55,675 bases of DNA. It comes from an uncultured Lachnospiraceae bacterium (GTDB lineage: Bacteria; Bacillota; Clostridia; Lachnospirales; Lachnospiraceae). Positions within the stretch are counted from its first letter, which is position 1. The number at the start of each line of letters is the position of its first letter. The translations under genes were made by a program, and so were the position numbers. The notes beneath the pieces were generated by a model. It saw nothing but the letters and a program-made list of their open reading frames with translations. It made no database searches and had not been told where the DNA came from. Location: contig CACZBM010000013.1 of the NCBI GenBank assembly GCA_902779445.1, positions 1 through 55,675 on the forward strand, written 5' to 3'. Of the stretch, positions 8,694 to 17,237 are shown piece after piece.

Positions 8694-9475
8694 TTTATCT
8701 CCTCTGCAAGATACTCGTCTATCACCTTATCCCTGTATTCTTCCTGTATGGAAGAGGGATCGGATACATATTCTCCCAGCATTTTCAAAACTTTAACTGC
8801 CTGATTCCCAAGTTTTACATTGGATACCTGATCGGTCTCCCTCCATGAAATAGGATAGAATCTGCAGGTCTGATTGTAATACTGTAATGCCATCACCATG
8901 CAGTAATTAAACATGAGATTGTCCGGGAAACGCTTGTAGAATTCATCCTTTAGCATGGATACATCATACATATTCAGGCCGCTTCCAAGGTCGAAGACTC
9001 TTTGTCTGATGGCAAGAGCGAATAGAAAGTCATAAACTATATTACCGAATGTCCTGAAAGCAGAATAGCCGATAAGCCTGCTTCCTCTCATGAACCTGGC
9101 TCCAAGAACACAGTCATAATAGCGGTAATACTTCTTTTTGAAGACAGGAAGGAAATCCTTTATATTTCCCTGATCATCTCCGTGCAGTATCACTGCATAG
9201 TCAAATCCATTATCAATCGCATAACGGAATGCCACCTTCTGTGACCCGCCGAGTCCGTAATTCTCCGCATTCCTGAAAAGCTTCAGCGGAAGCATAGGAT
9301 GTTCTTTCTTAAATGAAAGTACAGCTTCTTCTGTTCCGTCAGTACTGCGGTTATTGATGACTATAACTTCATCAATATATTCCATAACCTCTTTATCCAG
9401 CTGGGAAAGCACTCTTACGACCTGCTTTTCACAGTTGTATGCCGGAATGAATAGTAGGATTTTATCTTTACTCAT
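8690..9475 (-). CDS. GT2 glycosyltransferase, dolichol-phosphate-mannose-synthase-like
   Basis: This 261-residue protein is a single GT-A domain: ILLFIPAYNCE at about 6, VIVINNRSTDGT at about 38, YGLGGSQKVAF, VILHGDDQG (acidic DDQ box, about 96) and GARFMRGSR. It has no C-terminal membrane helices. Family members make polyprenyl-phosphate sugars or transfer to lipid-linked acceptors. AAAGGAG lies 7 bases before the ATG, with the R2 repeat immediately upstream. It shares an ATGA overlap with the flippase-like gene. Confidence 0.85.
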   Translation of the reverse strand: MSKDKILLFIPAYNCEKQVVRVLSQLDKEVMEYIDEVIVINNRSTDGTEEAVLSFKKEHPMLPLKLFRNAENYGLGGSQKVAFRYAIDNGFDYAVILHGDDQGNIKDFLPVFKKKYYRYYDCVLGARFMRGSRLIGYSAFRTFGNIVYDFLFALAIRQRVFDLGSGLNMYDVSMLKDEFYKRFPDNLMFNYCMVMALQYYNQTCRFYPISWRETDQVSNVKLGNQAVKVLKMLGEYVSDPSSIQEEYRDKVIDEYLAEEIK

Positions 9476-9490
9476 GGTTTCTCTCCTTTA

Positions 9491-9609
9491 CCCTCATCCG
9501 TCAGCACTTCGTGCTGCCACCTTACCGAGCACTGATGCGCTTAGCGCATCAAAGCGTGCTTCAAAATGCTCCGCCGGAGCATTTTGCCCCGAGGGGGGAA
9601 GGCTTTAAA
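9491..9609 (-). repeat. R2 repeat, long form
   Basis: The element reads CCCTCATCCGTCAG, then a hairpin CAGCAC-TTC-GTGCTG, then a second hairpin at about 9563-9585 (AAAATGCTCC-GCC-GGAGCATTTT), ending GGGGGGAAGGCTTTAAAT. It lies between the esterase stop and the GT2 start, with its GATGAGGG end (minus strand) nearest the start codon. Confidence 0.85.
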
Positions 9610-10701
9610 TCACTGCCCTTCATAGTTAATCGGAATATAAGTTTCCCCTGTGAGATAGTCCTTTATCTCCGGATCTGATCTCGTTTTTGCAAAATAGGCG
9701 CCGTTTCTGCCGGCATCCGCTCCAAGGAGATTTAAGGTGGCCTGATCATAATGATACTTATCTATCATATGATCGTCTCCCACTCCGGATAGAAGAGTGG
9801 ATACCAGTACAAACCTTGGATCTGTCCTGCAGAGCTCCGTCTGAAGATCCACTATCCTCTTAAAAGCGTTATGATCACCCTTTTCTCCGCCTATCCTGAT
9901 CATCAGGAATTTGTCTATACCGGCAATGAACAGATTTGATGAGAACACATTTATATCCGTAAGATACTGCTCGTCCGTCACACCTTCCAGAATATCATTC
10001 TCTCCCTGAAGAAAGACAAGGAACTGGTTATTTACCTTATACCCGTTATCTTCAAGCCAGTCCTTTGCAGTTCTGAATCTGCCGGTCACCTCCGTACATA
10101 CAGCTTCCGATGCCCAGTATGTGGAAGGCGTACCGCCTTTGGAAGCGGAAACAGCCACCACCGGTGTTCCTGTCTCTTTATACCATTCATTTACAAATGC
10201 CGTTACCAGAGATCCCTTTTTCAGATAGAGATCATTCATGATCTCGGTATTTTCAAAGATCCCAAAGGGTTCTGTAATACTCACAAGTTCTGTTGGATCG
10301 GAAACCGGTCTGAATTCCGCTCCGGCTCCATCAAGAAGTGCGGGAGCCTGTGTCGCATCTCCTCCCCAGCCTGACATATTGCTCTGCCCAGCAAATACGA
10401 TGAGGTCGACTTCTTTTATCTCTTTTTCGCTAAAGTCTTCCACATCTGCTTCTGCGATGTTTTCCACGATTTCAGGACTTATTTCCTCCACCGGTTCTTT
10501 CTCCGGTTCCGAAACCGCTGCTTCTCTTGGAACGTCAGAAAGAATGCTGCCTTTTACCGTACCGTTTTTTACGGCCGATCTGTCTCCGGGAATCCCGTAC
10601 CATGAGATCACGACAGATGCAAAGATAGCGCAGAATGCCACAATGATCAAAATGATCATCACAGCTACCGCTGTTTTTCCGATCCTAGTTTTTCTTTTCA
10701 A
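9610..10701 (-). CDS. Membrane-anchored sialate O-acetylesterase-type SGNH esterase
   Basis: This 363-residue protein has one N-terminal membrane segment (about residues 9-33), a Glu/Pro-rich linker to about 95, then an extracellular domain opening with VFAGQSNMSGWGG. The Ser of GQSNM (S107) is the predicted nucleophile of the SASA/DUF303 carbohydrate esterase family. A late DKYHYDQ (about 315-321) supplies the likely Asp/His pair. Family members remove O-acetyl groups from sugars or xylan. Here it may trim acetyl groups placed by the MBOAT enzyme of the same locus. The start is TTG at 10701, with AAGGAAG about 8 bases upstream, inside the end of the GtrA gene (17-bp overlap). Confidence 0.75.
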   Translation of the reverse strand: MKRKTRIGKTAVAVMIILIIVAFCAIFASVVISWYGIPGDRSAVKNGTVKGSILSDVPREAAVSEPEKEPVEEISPEIVENIAEADVEDFSEKEIKEVDLIVFAGQSNMSGWGGDATQAPALLDGAGAEFRPVSDPTELVSITEPFGIFENTEIMNDLYLKKGSLVTAFVNEWYKETGTPVVAVSASKGGTPSTYWASEAVCTEVTGRFRTAKDWLEDNGYKVNNQFLVFLQGENDILEGVTDEQYLTDINVFSSNLFIAGIDKFLMIRIGGEKGDHNAFKRIVDLQTELCRTDPRFVLVSTLLSGVGDDHMIDKYHYDQATLNLLGADAGRNGAYFAKTRSDPEIKDYLTGETYIPINYEGQ

Positions 10702-11128
10702 TAAAAATCTTCCTTGTAATGAAGTTATAGACCATTACGACTCCGGTAGCGAATATCTTCCCGATAGTCTCCTTGAATCTCCAGAGAAGTCCGGAAAATC
10801 CTGTCTGTAAAAACGCTACATTGTCAAAAACTGCCAGAACTCCCAGTATAAGCACCTCATTAAGTACCAGGCCTATAAGCGAGAGGACTGCAAATATCGT
10901 GAATTCCTTCCGCCTGTCCATGTTCTCATCATGAACAAAGACGAATTTCATACTTGTAAAGTAATTAAAAATAAGTGAAATGGTAAATCCGAAAAACGCC
11001 GCTGCGGCTACAGTTGTTTTAGCGTTACCGAATATCACGATGATAAGTGTGTATATCGCAAAGTCGATCAAAAACGACAGACCGCCCACCACACCGAATT
11101 TAAGTATCTGTTTAATAAGAGAACTCAT
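10685..11128 (-). CDS. GtrA-family membrane protein
   Basis: This 147-residue protein has four hydrophobic segments and the family opening (LIKQILKFGVVGGLSFLIDF), plus a mid-protein FNYFTSMKFVF. GtrA proteins are thought to flip polyprenyl-phosphate-linked sugars for side-chain glycosylation. The DPM-like GT2 (11220) and the GT-C enzyme (12010) sit beside it, completing a GtrA/GtrB/GtrC-like set. GGAGGAG lies 6 bases before the ATG. Confidence 0.9.
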   Translation of the reverse strand: MSSLIKQILKFGVVGGLSFLIDFAIYTLIIVIFGNAKTTVAAAAFFGFTISLIFNYFTSMKFVFVHDENMDRRKEFTIFAVLSLIGLVLNEVLILGVLAVFDNVAFLQTGFSGLLWRFKETIGKIFATGVVMVYNFITRKIFIEKKN

Positions 11129-11148
11129 CTCTCCTCCTCCAATACGTT

Positions 11149-11210
11149 TGTCATCCTGAGGGTTTTACCCGAAGGATCTTACAGATTCTTCGCTGACGCT
11201 CAGAATGACA
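11149..11210. repeat. R1 repeat, inverted pair
   Basis: GTCATCCTGAGGG...CGAAGGATCT is followed by its inverse GATTCTTCGCTGACGCTCAG...ATGACA, making a roughly 60-bp imperfect hairpin between the GT2 and GtrA genes. Confidence 0.85.
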
Positions 11211-11219
11211 TCAATTTAA

Positions 11220-11927
11220 TTATAAAATCCTGTTCAGTCTTACGAAATCCCTGAGGGCATTCTTTCCGATACCGAATATCCTCTTCATGTTTATGGAATT
11301 GACTCCTCCCTGTCTGGGTCTGAAGGTGATCGGGATATACCTGATGCTCCTCTGATGCTTGGTAAACGCCACTGTGAGAAGCACATTGGTCAGGAAATAA
11401 TCTTTAGGAACGTATCTGATCTCTCTCTTTAAAGTCTCAGCCTTCATAAGTCTGAATGGAGTATTGGCATCCTCCACCCATACATGGAAGCACAGGAAAA
11501 CCACAAATTTAAGTATCTTTGTGACAAAGACCCTTGAAATGCCGTCCTGCCTGGACTTTCTGGAGCCGATAACCATGTCATAATGCCGTCTGCATCTGTA
11601 AAACTCTTCGAATTCCTTGGGATTGGTCTGTCCGTCCGAGTCTGTCTGAAATACATAATCGGCTCCTTCAGACAACGCAAATTTATATCCTGCCAGGATC
11701 GTTGATCCATGTCCGGAATTCTCCTTGTCCTTAACGATGAGCTGCGGCCTTGTCTTCTGTTCTTCTTTTAATACCGAAAGTGTACTGTCCTTACTCCCGT
11801 CATTAACTATCACAAGTCTGGAGCTCTCTCCCGCCATAACTGCGATAGGGTACCATTCATCCACCACCTGCCGTATATTGGCTTCTTCATTGTACGCCGG
11901 TATAACTATATATAACTTATCCTGCAT
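11220..11927 (-). CDS. GT2 glycosyltransferase, polyprenyl-phosphate sugar synthase-like (GtrB-like)
   Basis: This 235-residue protein has the GT-A motifs YIVIPAYNEE (about 6-15), LVIVNDGSKDST, NSGHGSTILAGY, and the acidic TDSDGQ box near 97, then FRPRQGG near 213. It matches dolichol-phosphate mannose synthase/GtrB enzymes, which load a sugar onto polyprenyl phosphate. It lacks C-terminal membrane helices; the adjacent GtrA protein would supply the flipping step. AAAGGAG precedes the ATG. Confidence 0.88.
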   Translation of the reverse strand: MQDKLYIVIPAYNEEANIRQVVDEWYPIAVMAGESSRLVIVNDGSKDSTLSVLKEEQKTRPQLIVKDKENSGHGSTILAGYKFALSEGADYVFQTDSDGQTNPKEFEEFYRCRRHYDMVIGSRKSRQDGISRVFVTKILKFVVFLCFHVWVEDANTPFRLMKAETLKREIRYVPKDYFLTNVLLTVAFTKHQRSIRYIPITFRPRQGGVNSINMKRIFGIGKNALRDFVRLNRIL

Positions 11928-11945
11928 TACTGCTCTCCTTTATAC

Positions 11946-12090
11946 TGTCATTCTGAGGGCTTTTATTGTCATTCTGAGGGCTTTGCCCGAAGAATCTTCA
12001 GATCCTTCGCTAACGCTCAGGATGACATTTTCGCTGCTCAGGATGACATTTTCGCTGCTCAGGATTACATTTTCGCTGCTCAGGATTACA
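11946..12090. repeat. R1 repeat with 21-bp tandem array entering a gene
   Basis: Two partial R1 cores are followed by three 21-bp units (12016-12036, 12037-12057, 12058-12078) and a partial fourth. Each unit contains CTCAGGAT(G/T)ACATTTTCGCTG. Because 21 is a multiple of three, the array remains open in frame with the gene at 12010-13227 and encodes its last residues. Confidence 0.9.
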
Positions 12091-13227
12091 CTTAAATAAA
12101 CACATATATGATAACAGATATCCGTAAAAAAGAAATGCCGCCGCGGTCAATGATCCGGAACTCTCATTAAATACCCTTAGCCCGAAGAAAATATAGAGCG
12201 TCAATATTATGTAAACTACAGTCAGTATCCGGTCCTTCCTGTCTCCCCGGTCTCCGCTTAAGAGACAGGTTCCGCATGCTGCAGGCGCAAGCACAAAGAA
12301 GTCATAGCTTCTGTGATAGGTCATCACCAGGCTTATTAATAAAAGGAGCGAAAAGAATCTTCCGTCATATCCTTCCGGCAGGATAACCGCCATTAACACA
12401 CATCCGAGCATTATCGCCCCCGCTGCCATCAGACTCCAGGATGCTCCTCCGGACAGTGCGCCGATATCTATGGATCCCTCTCCTGCAAGAGCCTTCGATA
12501 CTTCCAGCGGTTCACGTATCATATCTATAAAAGATGTCTTCAGCATAACCGAGGCAGCGAAAGTCCCGACAACATGGGGTATGAGTGAAATGACAAATTC
12601 TCTGTATCTTTTTTTGTAAATGAAATACACTGCAAGAGGTGCCGTAAGAGTGTACTTAAAATACGAAACGGAAAGAGAGAGGCCCGAACAGATCCTTATG
12701 TCTTTTTCGGAGAGGTACACTGCCAGTAGAAAGAAAAAAAGCGAAAACAGGGTGTGCTGTCCCACACCTACCTGATTTCTCCAGGGCGTACCCGCTATCA
12801 TCAAAAGCATGAGCAGAATAAAGATATCCCTATCCATTTCCTTTAAAAAAGTCTTTCTTAAAAGGAAAATGGAAAGGGCCGTAAACAAAAGATTCAAAAA
12901 TAACCACAGAACCCTTGAGATACCATAGGGCAAAAATGTCATCGGAAAGAGCAGCATCAGAAGACTCGGGAACTGGTTTGCCTCCATTTTCTGGGGTATT
13001 CCTTTTTCTTCAAAAAATGCGTAAAAGTCCGCAGTGGCTCCGCTCTCCAATGCGCCTGTGGGATGCAGGCTTTCCTCATAGGGGTTTATTCCGCTTCTGA
13101 GAGCAAGTGCAGCATCGTACTGAAAATCCTGACTGAAAAGCAGGGCGTTCTTCACGCCCTGCACAACTGACACTGCTGCCAGCAATATAAATACAGTAAA
13201 TAAAGCTGTCTTAAAAAATCTGTTCAT
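12010..13227 (-). CDS. GT-C/GT87-like polytopic glycosyltransferase with repeat-encoded tail
   Basis: This 405-residue membrane protein has roughly ten hydrophobic segments. A large first loop carries NPYEESLHP and MEANQFPS, typical of the DUF2029/GT87 family of polyprenyl-phosphate-dependent glycosyltransferases, and later come GTPWRNQVGVGQHT and SVSYFKYTL. It would be the third member (GtrC-like) of the GtrA/GT2/GT-C side-chain set. The last 27 residues are not family sequence: they are CNPEQRK/CHPEQRK heptads encoded by the R1 tandem array, so the original stop codon has been displaced. It begins with an ATGA overlap on the mutase gene. Confidence 0.75.
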   Translation of the reverse strand: MNRFFKTALFTVFILLAAVSVVQGVKNALLFSQDFQYDAALALRSGINPYEESLHPTGALESGATADFYAFFEEKGIPQKMEANQFPSLLMLLFPMTFLPYGISRVLWLFLNLLFTALSIFLLRKTFLKEMDRDIFILLMLLMIAGTPWRNQVGVGQHTLFSLFFFLLAVYLSEKDIRICSGLSLSVSYFKYTLTAPLAVYFIYKKRYREFVISLIPHVVGTFAASVMLKTSFIDMIREPLEVSKALAGEGSIDIGALSGGASWSLMAAGAIMLGCVLMAVILPEGYDGRFFSLLLLISLVMTYHRSYDFFVLAPAACGTCLLSGDRGDRKDRILTVVYIILTLYIFFGLRVFNESSGSLTAAAFLFYGYLLSYMCLFKCNPEQRKCNPEQRKCHPEQRKCHPER

Positions 13228-14954
13228 GAAGCTAATTTCTTTATTACTTCTTCCTTCAATTCTTCGAGCTTCTTCTCTGAATCCTCAAGGCTCGTCCCCT
13301 TAACACCCATGTAGAACTTTATCTTGGGTTCGGTTCCCGAAGGACGTACACAACACCAGGAATTATTATCAAGATCAAAATAAAGAACATTCGATGTTGG
13401 AAGACCTGTCTTCTTCTCTTCACCGGTACTTATGATAACGCACTTATCTGCCTTATAATCTCTGAATTCATTCACCTTAAGTCCTGCAAATTCCTTCGGC
13501 GGATCTTTTCTGATGCGTTCCATGATATTCTGGATCTCCTGGGCTCCGTCTATACCCTTAAGGGTCACGGTGTGGATCCCTTCTCTGAAGTATCCGTATT
13601 CTTTATAGATATTGATCATCTGATCCCATACCGTTATGCCATTCTTCTTACACCATGCCGCAACTTCAGCGAGACACATCACTGCATCTATAGCGTCCTT
13701 ATCTCTCGCATGGGTTCCAACAAGACATCCGTATGACTCTTCATATCCGAATACGTACTCGTATGAATTATTCTCTTCAAACCACTTGATCTGTTCTCCG
13801 ATATACTTAAATCCTGTAAGTACCTCTATAAGCTTCTGCCCGTATTTCTCGGAGATAGGATCTATCATATTTGAAGACACAATGGTCTTTATCACAGCTC
13901 CGTTCTTCGGCAGCTTTCCGAGCTTCTGCAGTTCTCTTATGCGGTACTCGGCTATAAGTATGCCTGACATATTTCCTGTGAAAGGCATGTATTCACCTGT
14001 AGCTGCATCCTTTGCGTAAATCCCGAGACGGTCTGCATCCGGATCCGTAGCCATTACTATATCCGCATCCTTCTCCCTCGCAAGCTTAAGCGCCAGAGTA
14101 AAGGCCTTGGGGTCTTCCGGATTTGGATAATCAAGTGTGGTAAATTCAGGATCCGGCAGTTCCTGTTCGGGAACCACATACACGTTCTCAAATCCCAGTT
14201 CTTTAAGCACTCTTCTGACCGGCACATTTCCGGTACCGTGGAATGGCGAATATACGATCTTAATATCCTTTGACATCTCTTTTATGATGTCAGGATGGAT
14301 AATGAGCTTCTTTAATTCTTCAATGTACTTATCGTCTATATCTTTTCCGATCACGTTGTAAAGACCGGCTTTCTTTGCCTCATCCATATCCATGGTCTTC
14401 GCTTCACTGAAGTCCTTTATGGCGGCAACTTCTTTAACGATATCGGTATCTCTTGGAGAGGTCACCTGTGCACCGTCTTCCCAGTAAACCTTGTATCCGT
14501 TATATTCAGGAGGGTTATGGCTCGCTGTTACCACAATACCTGCTGTACATTTGAGTGTACGAAGAGCAAAGGAAAGTTCAGGAGTGGGACGAAGTGCATC
14601 AAAAACATAAGCCTTTATACCGTTGGCAGCAAGACAAAGTGCGGCCACATCCGCAAATTCAGGAGACATCCTTCTGCAGTCATATGCGATGGCAACACCC
14701 TTGTCTTTCGTACCTTCTTTTAAAATATAATTAGCGAGACCCTGGGTAGCTCTTCTGACTGTATAGATATTCATCCGGTTCGTGCCGGCACCTATAACTC
14801 CTCTTAAACCACCGGTACCGAATTCCAGCTCTTTATAGAATCTGTCCTGGATCTCGGTCTCATCATTTTCGATATTCTTAAGTTCTTTTTTTGTTTCCTC
14901 ATCGAAATAAGGATCACTCAGCCAATACTCATAATTCTTCCTGTAATCGTCCAT
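13224..14954 (-). CDS. Phosphosugar mutase (phosphoglucomutase/phosphomannomutase, PgcA-like)
   Basis: This 576-residue alpha-D-phosphohexomutase interconverts hexose-1- and hexose-6-phosphates and so feeds sugar-nucleotide synthesis (for example glucose-1-phosphate for RfbA). The catalytic serine is S145 in TASHNPPEYNGYK. The metal loop ATDPDADRLG lies near 303, the sugar loop GYEESYG near 399 and the phosphate loop RPSGTEPKIKFY near 535. Length matches Bacillus PgcA. ATG at 14954 is preferred over an in-frame TTG at 14960 because AAAGGAGG sits 7 bases before it. Confidence 0.92.
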   Translation of the reverse strand: MDDYRKNYEYWLSDPYFDEETKKELKNIENDETEIQDRFYKELEFGTGGLRGVIGAGTNRMNIYTVRRATQGLANYILKEGTKDKGVAIAYDCRRMSPEFADVAALCLAANGIKAYVFDALRPTPELSFALRTLKCTAGIVVTASHNPPEYNGYKVYWEDGAQVTSPRDTDIVKEVAAIKDFSEAKTMDMDEAKKAGLYNVIGKDIDDKYIEELKKLIIHPDIIKEMSKDIKIVYSPFHGTGNVPVRRVLKELGFENVYVVPEQELPDPEFTTLDYPNPEDPKAFTLALKLAREKDADIVMATDPDADRLGIYAKDAATGEYMPFTGNMSGILIAEYRIRELQKLGKLPKNGAVIKTIVSSNMIDPISEKYGQKLIEVLTGFKYIGEQIKWFEENNSYEYVFGYEESYGCLVGTHARDKDAIDAVMCLAEVAAWCKKNGITVWDQMINIYKEYGYFREGIHTVTLKGIDGAQEIQNIMERIRKDPPKEFAGLKVNEFRDYKADKCVIISTGEEKKTGLPTSNVLYFDLDNNSWCCVRPSGTEPKIKFYMGVKGTSLEDSEKKLEELKEEVIKKLAS

Positions 14955-14989
14955 GCCCAAACCTCCTTTGAACGCGATCTGAGATAAAA

Positions 14990-15175
14990 CGCCAAAAGTC
15001 CTGAATCACTGTTTTGATACAACGAATTGCTCCGTTGCTTCCAGCAACTCCCGCAATTCTACAATACTCGCATTCCGCTAATTTTACTGCGTAAATTGCT
15101 ACATGCTCGTATTGTTTGACGCCCAAAGTCAAATGGCTTTTTGAACAAGTTCAAAAACCATTTGGACTTTTGGCG
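14990..15175. repeat. 186-bp structured element with inverted ends
   Basis: The segment is bounded by a perfect 12-bp inverted repeat, CGCCAAAAGTCC (14990-15001) and GGACTTTTGGCG (15164-15175). Inside are three hairpins. One lies at 15024-15059 (GAATTGC/GCAATTC with inner GTTGC/GCAAC). One lies at 15062-15114 (CAATAC...GTATTG, with tandem G-A mismatches and an AT-rich apical stem). One lies at 15129-15164 (CAAATGG plus TTTTTGAAC paired with GTTCAAAAA plus CCATTTG). It fills the gap between the mutase and GT2 genes and could be a small non-autonomous mobile element or a structured RNA. Confidence 0.75.
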
Positions 15176-15212
15176 CTTGTATCATTATATATTTTTATAT
15201 CTGAAATGGCAA

Positions 15213-17237
15213 TTACTGCACCATAGGAGCAGGAGCTGCTTTTAGTGTATAGTTACTGTGGTCAAGGGAGAAATTGGGGTTGTAATAAGGATCACCTTTT
15301 TCAAGATCCCCCTTCCATTTCTCACGGAAGGCACAAGCTTCTTTATCGTATCTTTCCGCTCTTTTCTGATCCGAGCCGTCGGTATCGTCACCTCTTGATA
15401 TACTCTCGTAGTGATAGAGTTCGGAGAAAGGCGTAAATACATTTAAGAGTCCTTCGTGACGGAGCTTCAGGCAGAAATCCACATCATTAAGCGCTACTGC
15501 AAAGCCTTCATCAAAGCCTCCCACCTTTTCATAGTCTTCTCTTTTGACCATGAGGCAGGCACCGGTAACTGCCGATACATCCTGGGCATAACAGAGCCTT
15601 CCCATATATCCCAGATTATCCTTATGAAGCCTGTAGTGGGTGTGGCCTGCTGTCCTGTGGGCACCAAGTCCTATCACTATCCCTGCATGCTGGATAGTAC
15701 GATCTTCATAATAAAGCTTGCATCCAACTGCTCCCACATCATCTCTCTGAACATACATCAGCATATTCTCAAGCCAGTCTCTGGTAATGACTTCTGTATC
15801 ATTGTTGAGTAGCAGGAGTACACTGCCGTCGGAATTCTTCGCACCGAAATTAACGAGCTTTGAAAAGTTAAATCCCTCGCCCTCCTCCGGTACGAATCTC
15901 ACTACTTTTACGATCGGAGCCTTTTTAAGTTCCCCGTACACTTTTTCAATATCATCACCGGTACTTCCGTTTTCCACTATGACTATCTCATAGTTGTCAT
16001 AGGATGACCTCTCAATGATAGAACGTACACATCTTTCTATATCCTTCGGATGGTCCCTGTTTGGAATGATGATACTGATCTTCGGTCTGTCGGTCAGGGC
16101 ATATCTGATCCTGAATATGGTGGCAAATGCCTTGGTGCTTTCTATTTCATAATCTTTGAAGCCGCAGGCATCAAGATGCGCCGATACCGCACCCTTAGCT
16201 GCATTGATGGCATAGGTTTTTGTGTTTATATCTGCAGCAGTGGAGCCTGCGTGACTCCTCCAGTAGTAAAGCACTCTTGGTACATGACAGATCTTCTCTG
16301 CTTCCGCAGTAAGCCGGAGGATCATGTCATGGTCCTGGCTTCCGTCATATTCGCTCCTGAAATGCCCGCATTTATCGGAAAGGCTCTTTTTAAACACCGA
16401 AAAATGACAGATATAATTATTGGCCCTCAGGTTATCGATAGCGAAGTCCGGCTTGAAGTGCAGGGTGATCATGTTATCAATACTGTTACCCCGGAATGTC
16501 ACTTCATCGCAGTATAAGAAGTCGGCCCCCGTCCTCTCTATCTCTTTCATGTAGCAGTAGAGAACAGAAGGATGCAGAACGTCATCATGATCGAAAAGGC
16601 CGATATAGTCTCCGGTAGCCAGTTCAAAACATACATTTGTGTTACCGGAGATCCCCAGATTCTTATCGATCCTTTTATATCTGATGCGGCTGGCCCCGGC
16701 AGGATTCGCCCTTTCATCACTCCCGATGTACTCCCGCACAACCTTTTCCACATAGCTGTGTTCGTCATCCGATCCGTCAGCGAGGCAGAGCTCCCACCCG
16801 GGGTATGTCTGTGAGGTGACACTCTCTATCATTTCACGGAGATACTTTTCCGGAGTATTGAAAAGCGGAACGAGAATACTGAAAACATGCCTTTCCTTAA
16901 ACTGTGTAAGGCTTTCTCTCTTTCTCTCCTCTTCATCCGGGAAACTCATAGTTCCGTGATACTTATAAGCACTTTTCTCGATCCTTTTACTCTTAAGCTT
17001 CCTGATAACTTCCTTTACACTGCCGAGTCTTTTGACCCTGACTGCCACCGCGAGGCTCTTTGCATAAACGGTTCTGAAAGGCTTTATGATCTTAAAGAGC
17101 TTACTGTTCTTTAAGGTATCAAGCTTACCCTTCATATCCGCATTTTCTTCTTCAACTTCCACGAGTTTCCGTGTAAGTTTCTCGTTCTTTTTCTTTTCCT
17201 GTTCATACAGGTCTTTATAATACTCTTCCATACTCAT
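15213..17237 (-). CDS. Tandem-domain GT2 glycosyltransferase
   Basis: This 674-residue protein has an N-terminal coiled coil (about 5-45) and two GT-A domains. The first runs from about 118 (FSILVPLFNTPEKY, LCLADGSDDE, KNLGISGNTNVC, LFDHDDVLHP). The second runs from about 384 (KISIIIPNRDHP, IVIVENGSTGD, LLLLNNDTE, then TGACLMVKR and LNDVDFCLKLR). This arrangement is typical of capsule and rhamnan synthases that add two sugars alternately. It starts in an ATGA overlap with the next upstream GT2. Confidence 0.9.
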   Translation of the reverse strand: MSMEEYYKDLYEQEKKKNEKLTRKLVEVEEENADMKGKLDTLKNSKLFKIIKPFRTVYAKSLAVAVRVKRLGSVKEVIRKLKSKRIEKSAYKYHGTMSFPDEEERKRESLTQFKERHVFSILVPLFNTPEKYLREMIESVTSQTYPGWELCLADGSDDEHSYVEKVVREYIGSDERANPAGASRIRYKRIDKNLGISGNTNVCFELATGDYIGLFDHDDVLHPSVLYCYMKEIERTGADFLYCDEVTFRGNSIDNMITLHFKPDFAIDNLRANNYICHFSVFKKSLSDKCGHFRSEYDGSQDHDMILRLTAEAEKICHVPRVLYYWRSHAGSTAADINTKTYAINAAKGAVSAHLDACGFKDYEIESTKAFATIFRIRYALTDRPKISIIIPNRDHPKDIERCVRSIIERSSYDNYEIVIVENGSTGDDIEKVYGELKKAPIVKVVRFVPEEGEGFNFSKLVNFGAKNSDGSVLLLLNNDTEVITRDWLENMLMYVQRDDVGAVGCKLYYEDRTIQHAGIVIGLGAHRTAGHTHYRLHKDNLGYMGRLCYAQDVSAVTGACLMVKREDYEKVGGFDEGFAVALNDVDFCLKLRHEGLLNVFTPFSELYHYESISRGDDTDGSDQKRAERYDKEACAFREKWKGDLEKGDPYYNPNFSLDHSNYTLKAAPAPMVQ

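Noticed and set aside
14929..15132. Small minus-strand open frame reading into the mutase gene
   Set aside because: It lies within the 186-bp hairpin element, overlaps the mutase start out of frame and has no Shine-Dalgarno sequence.
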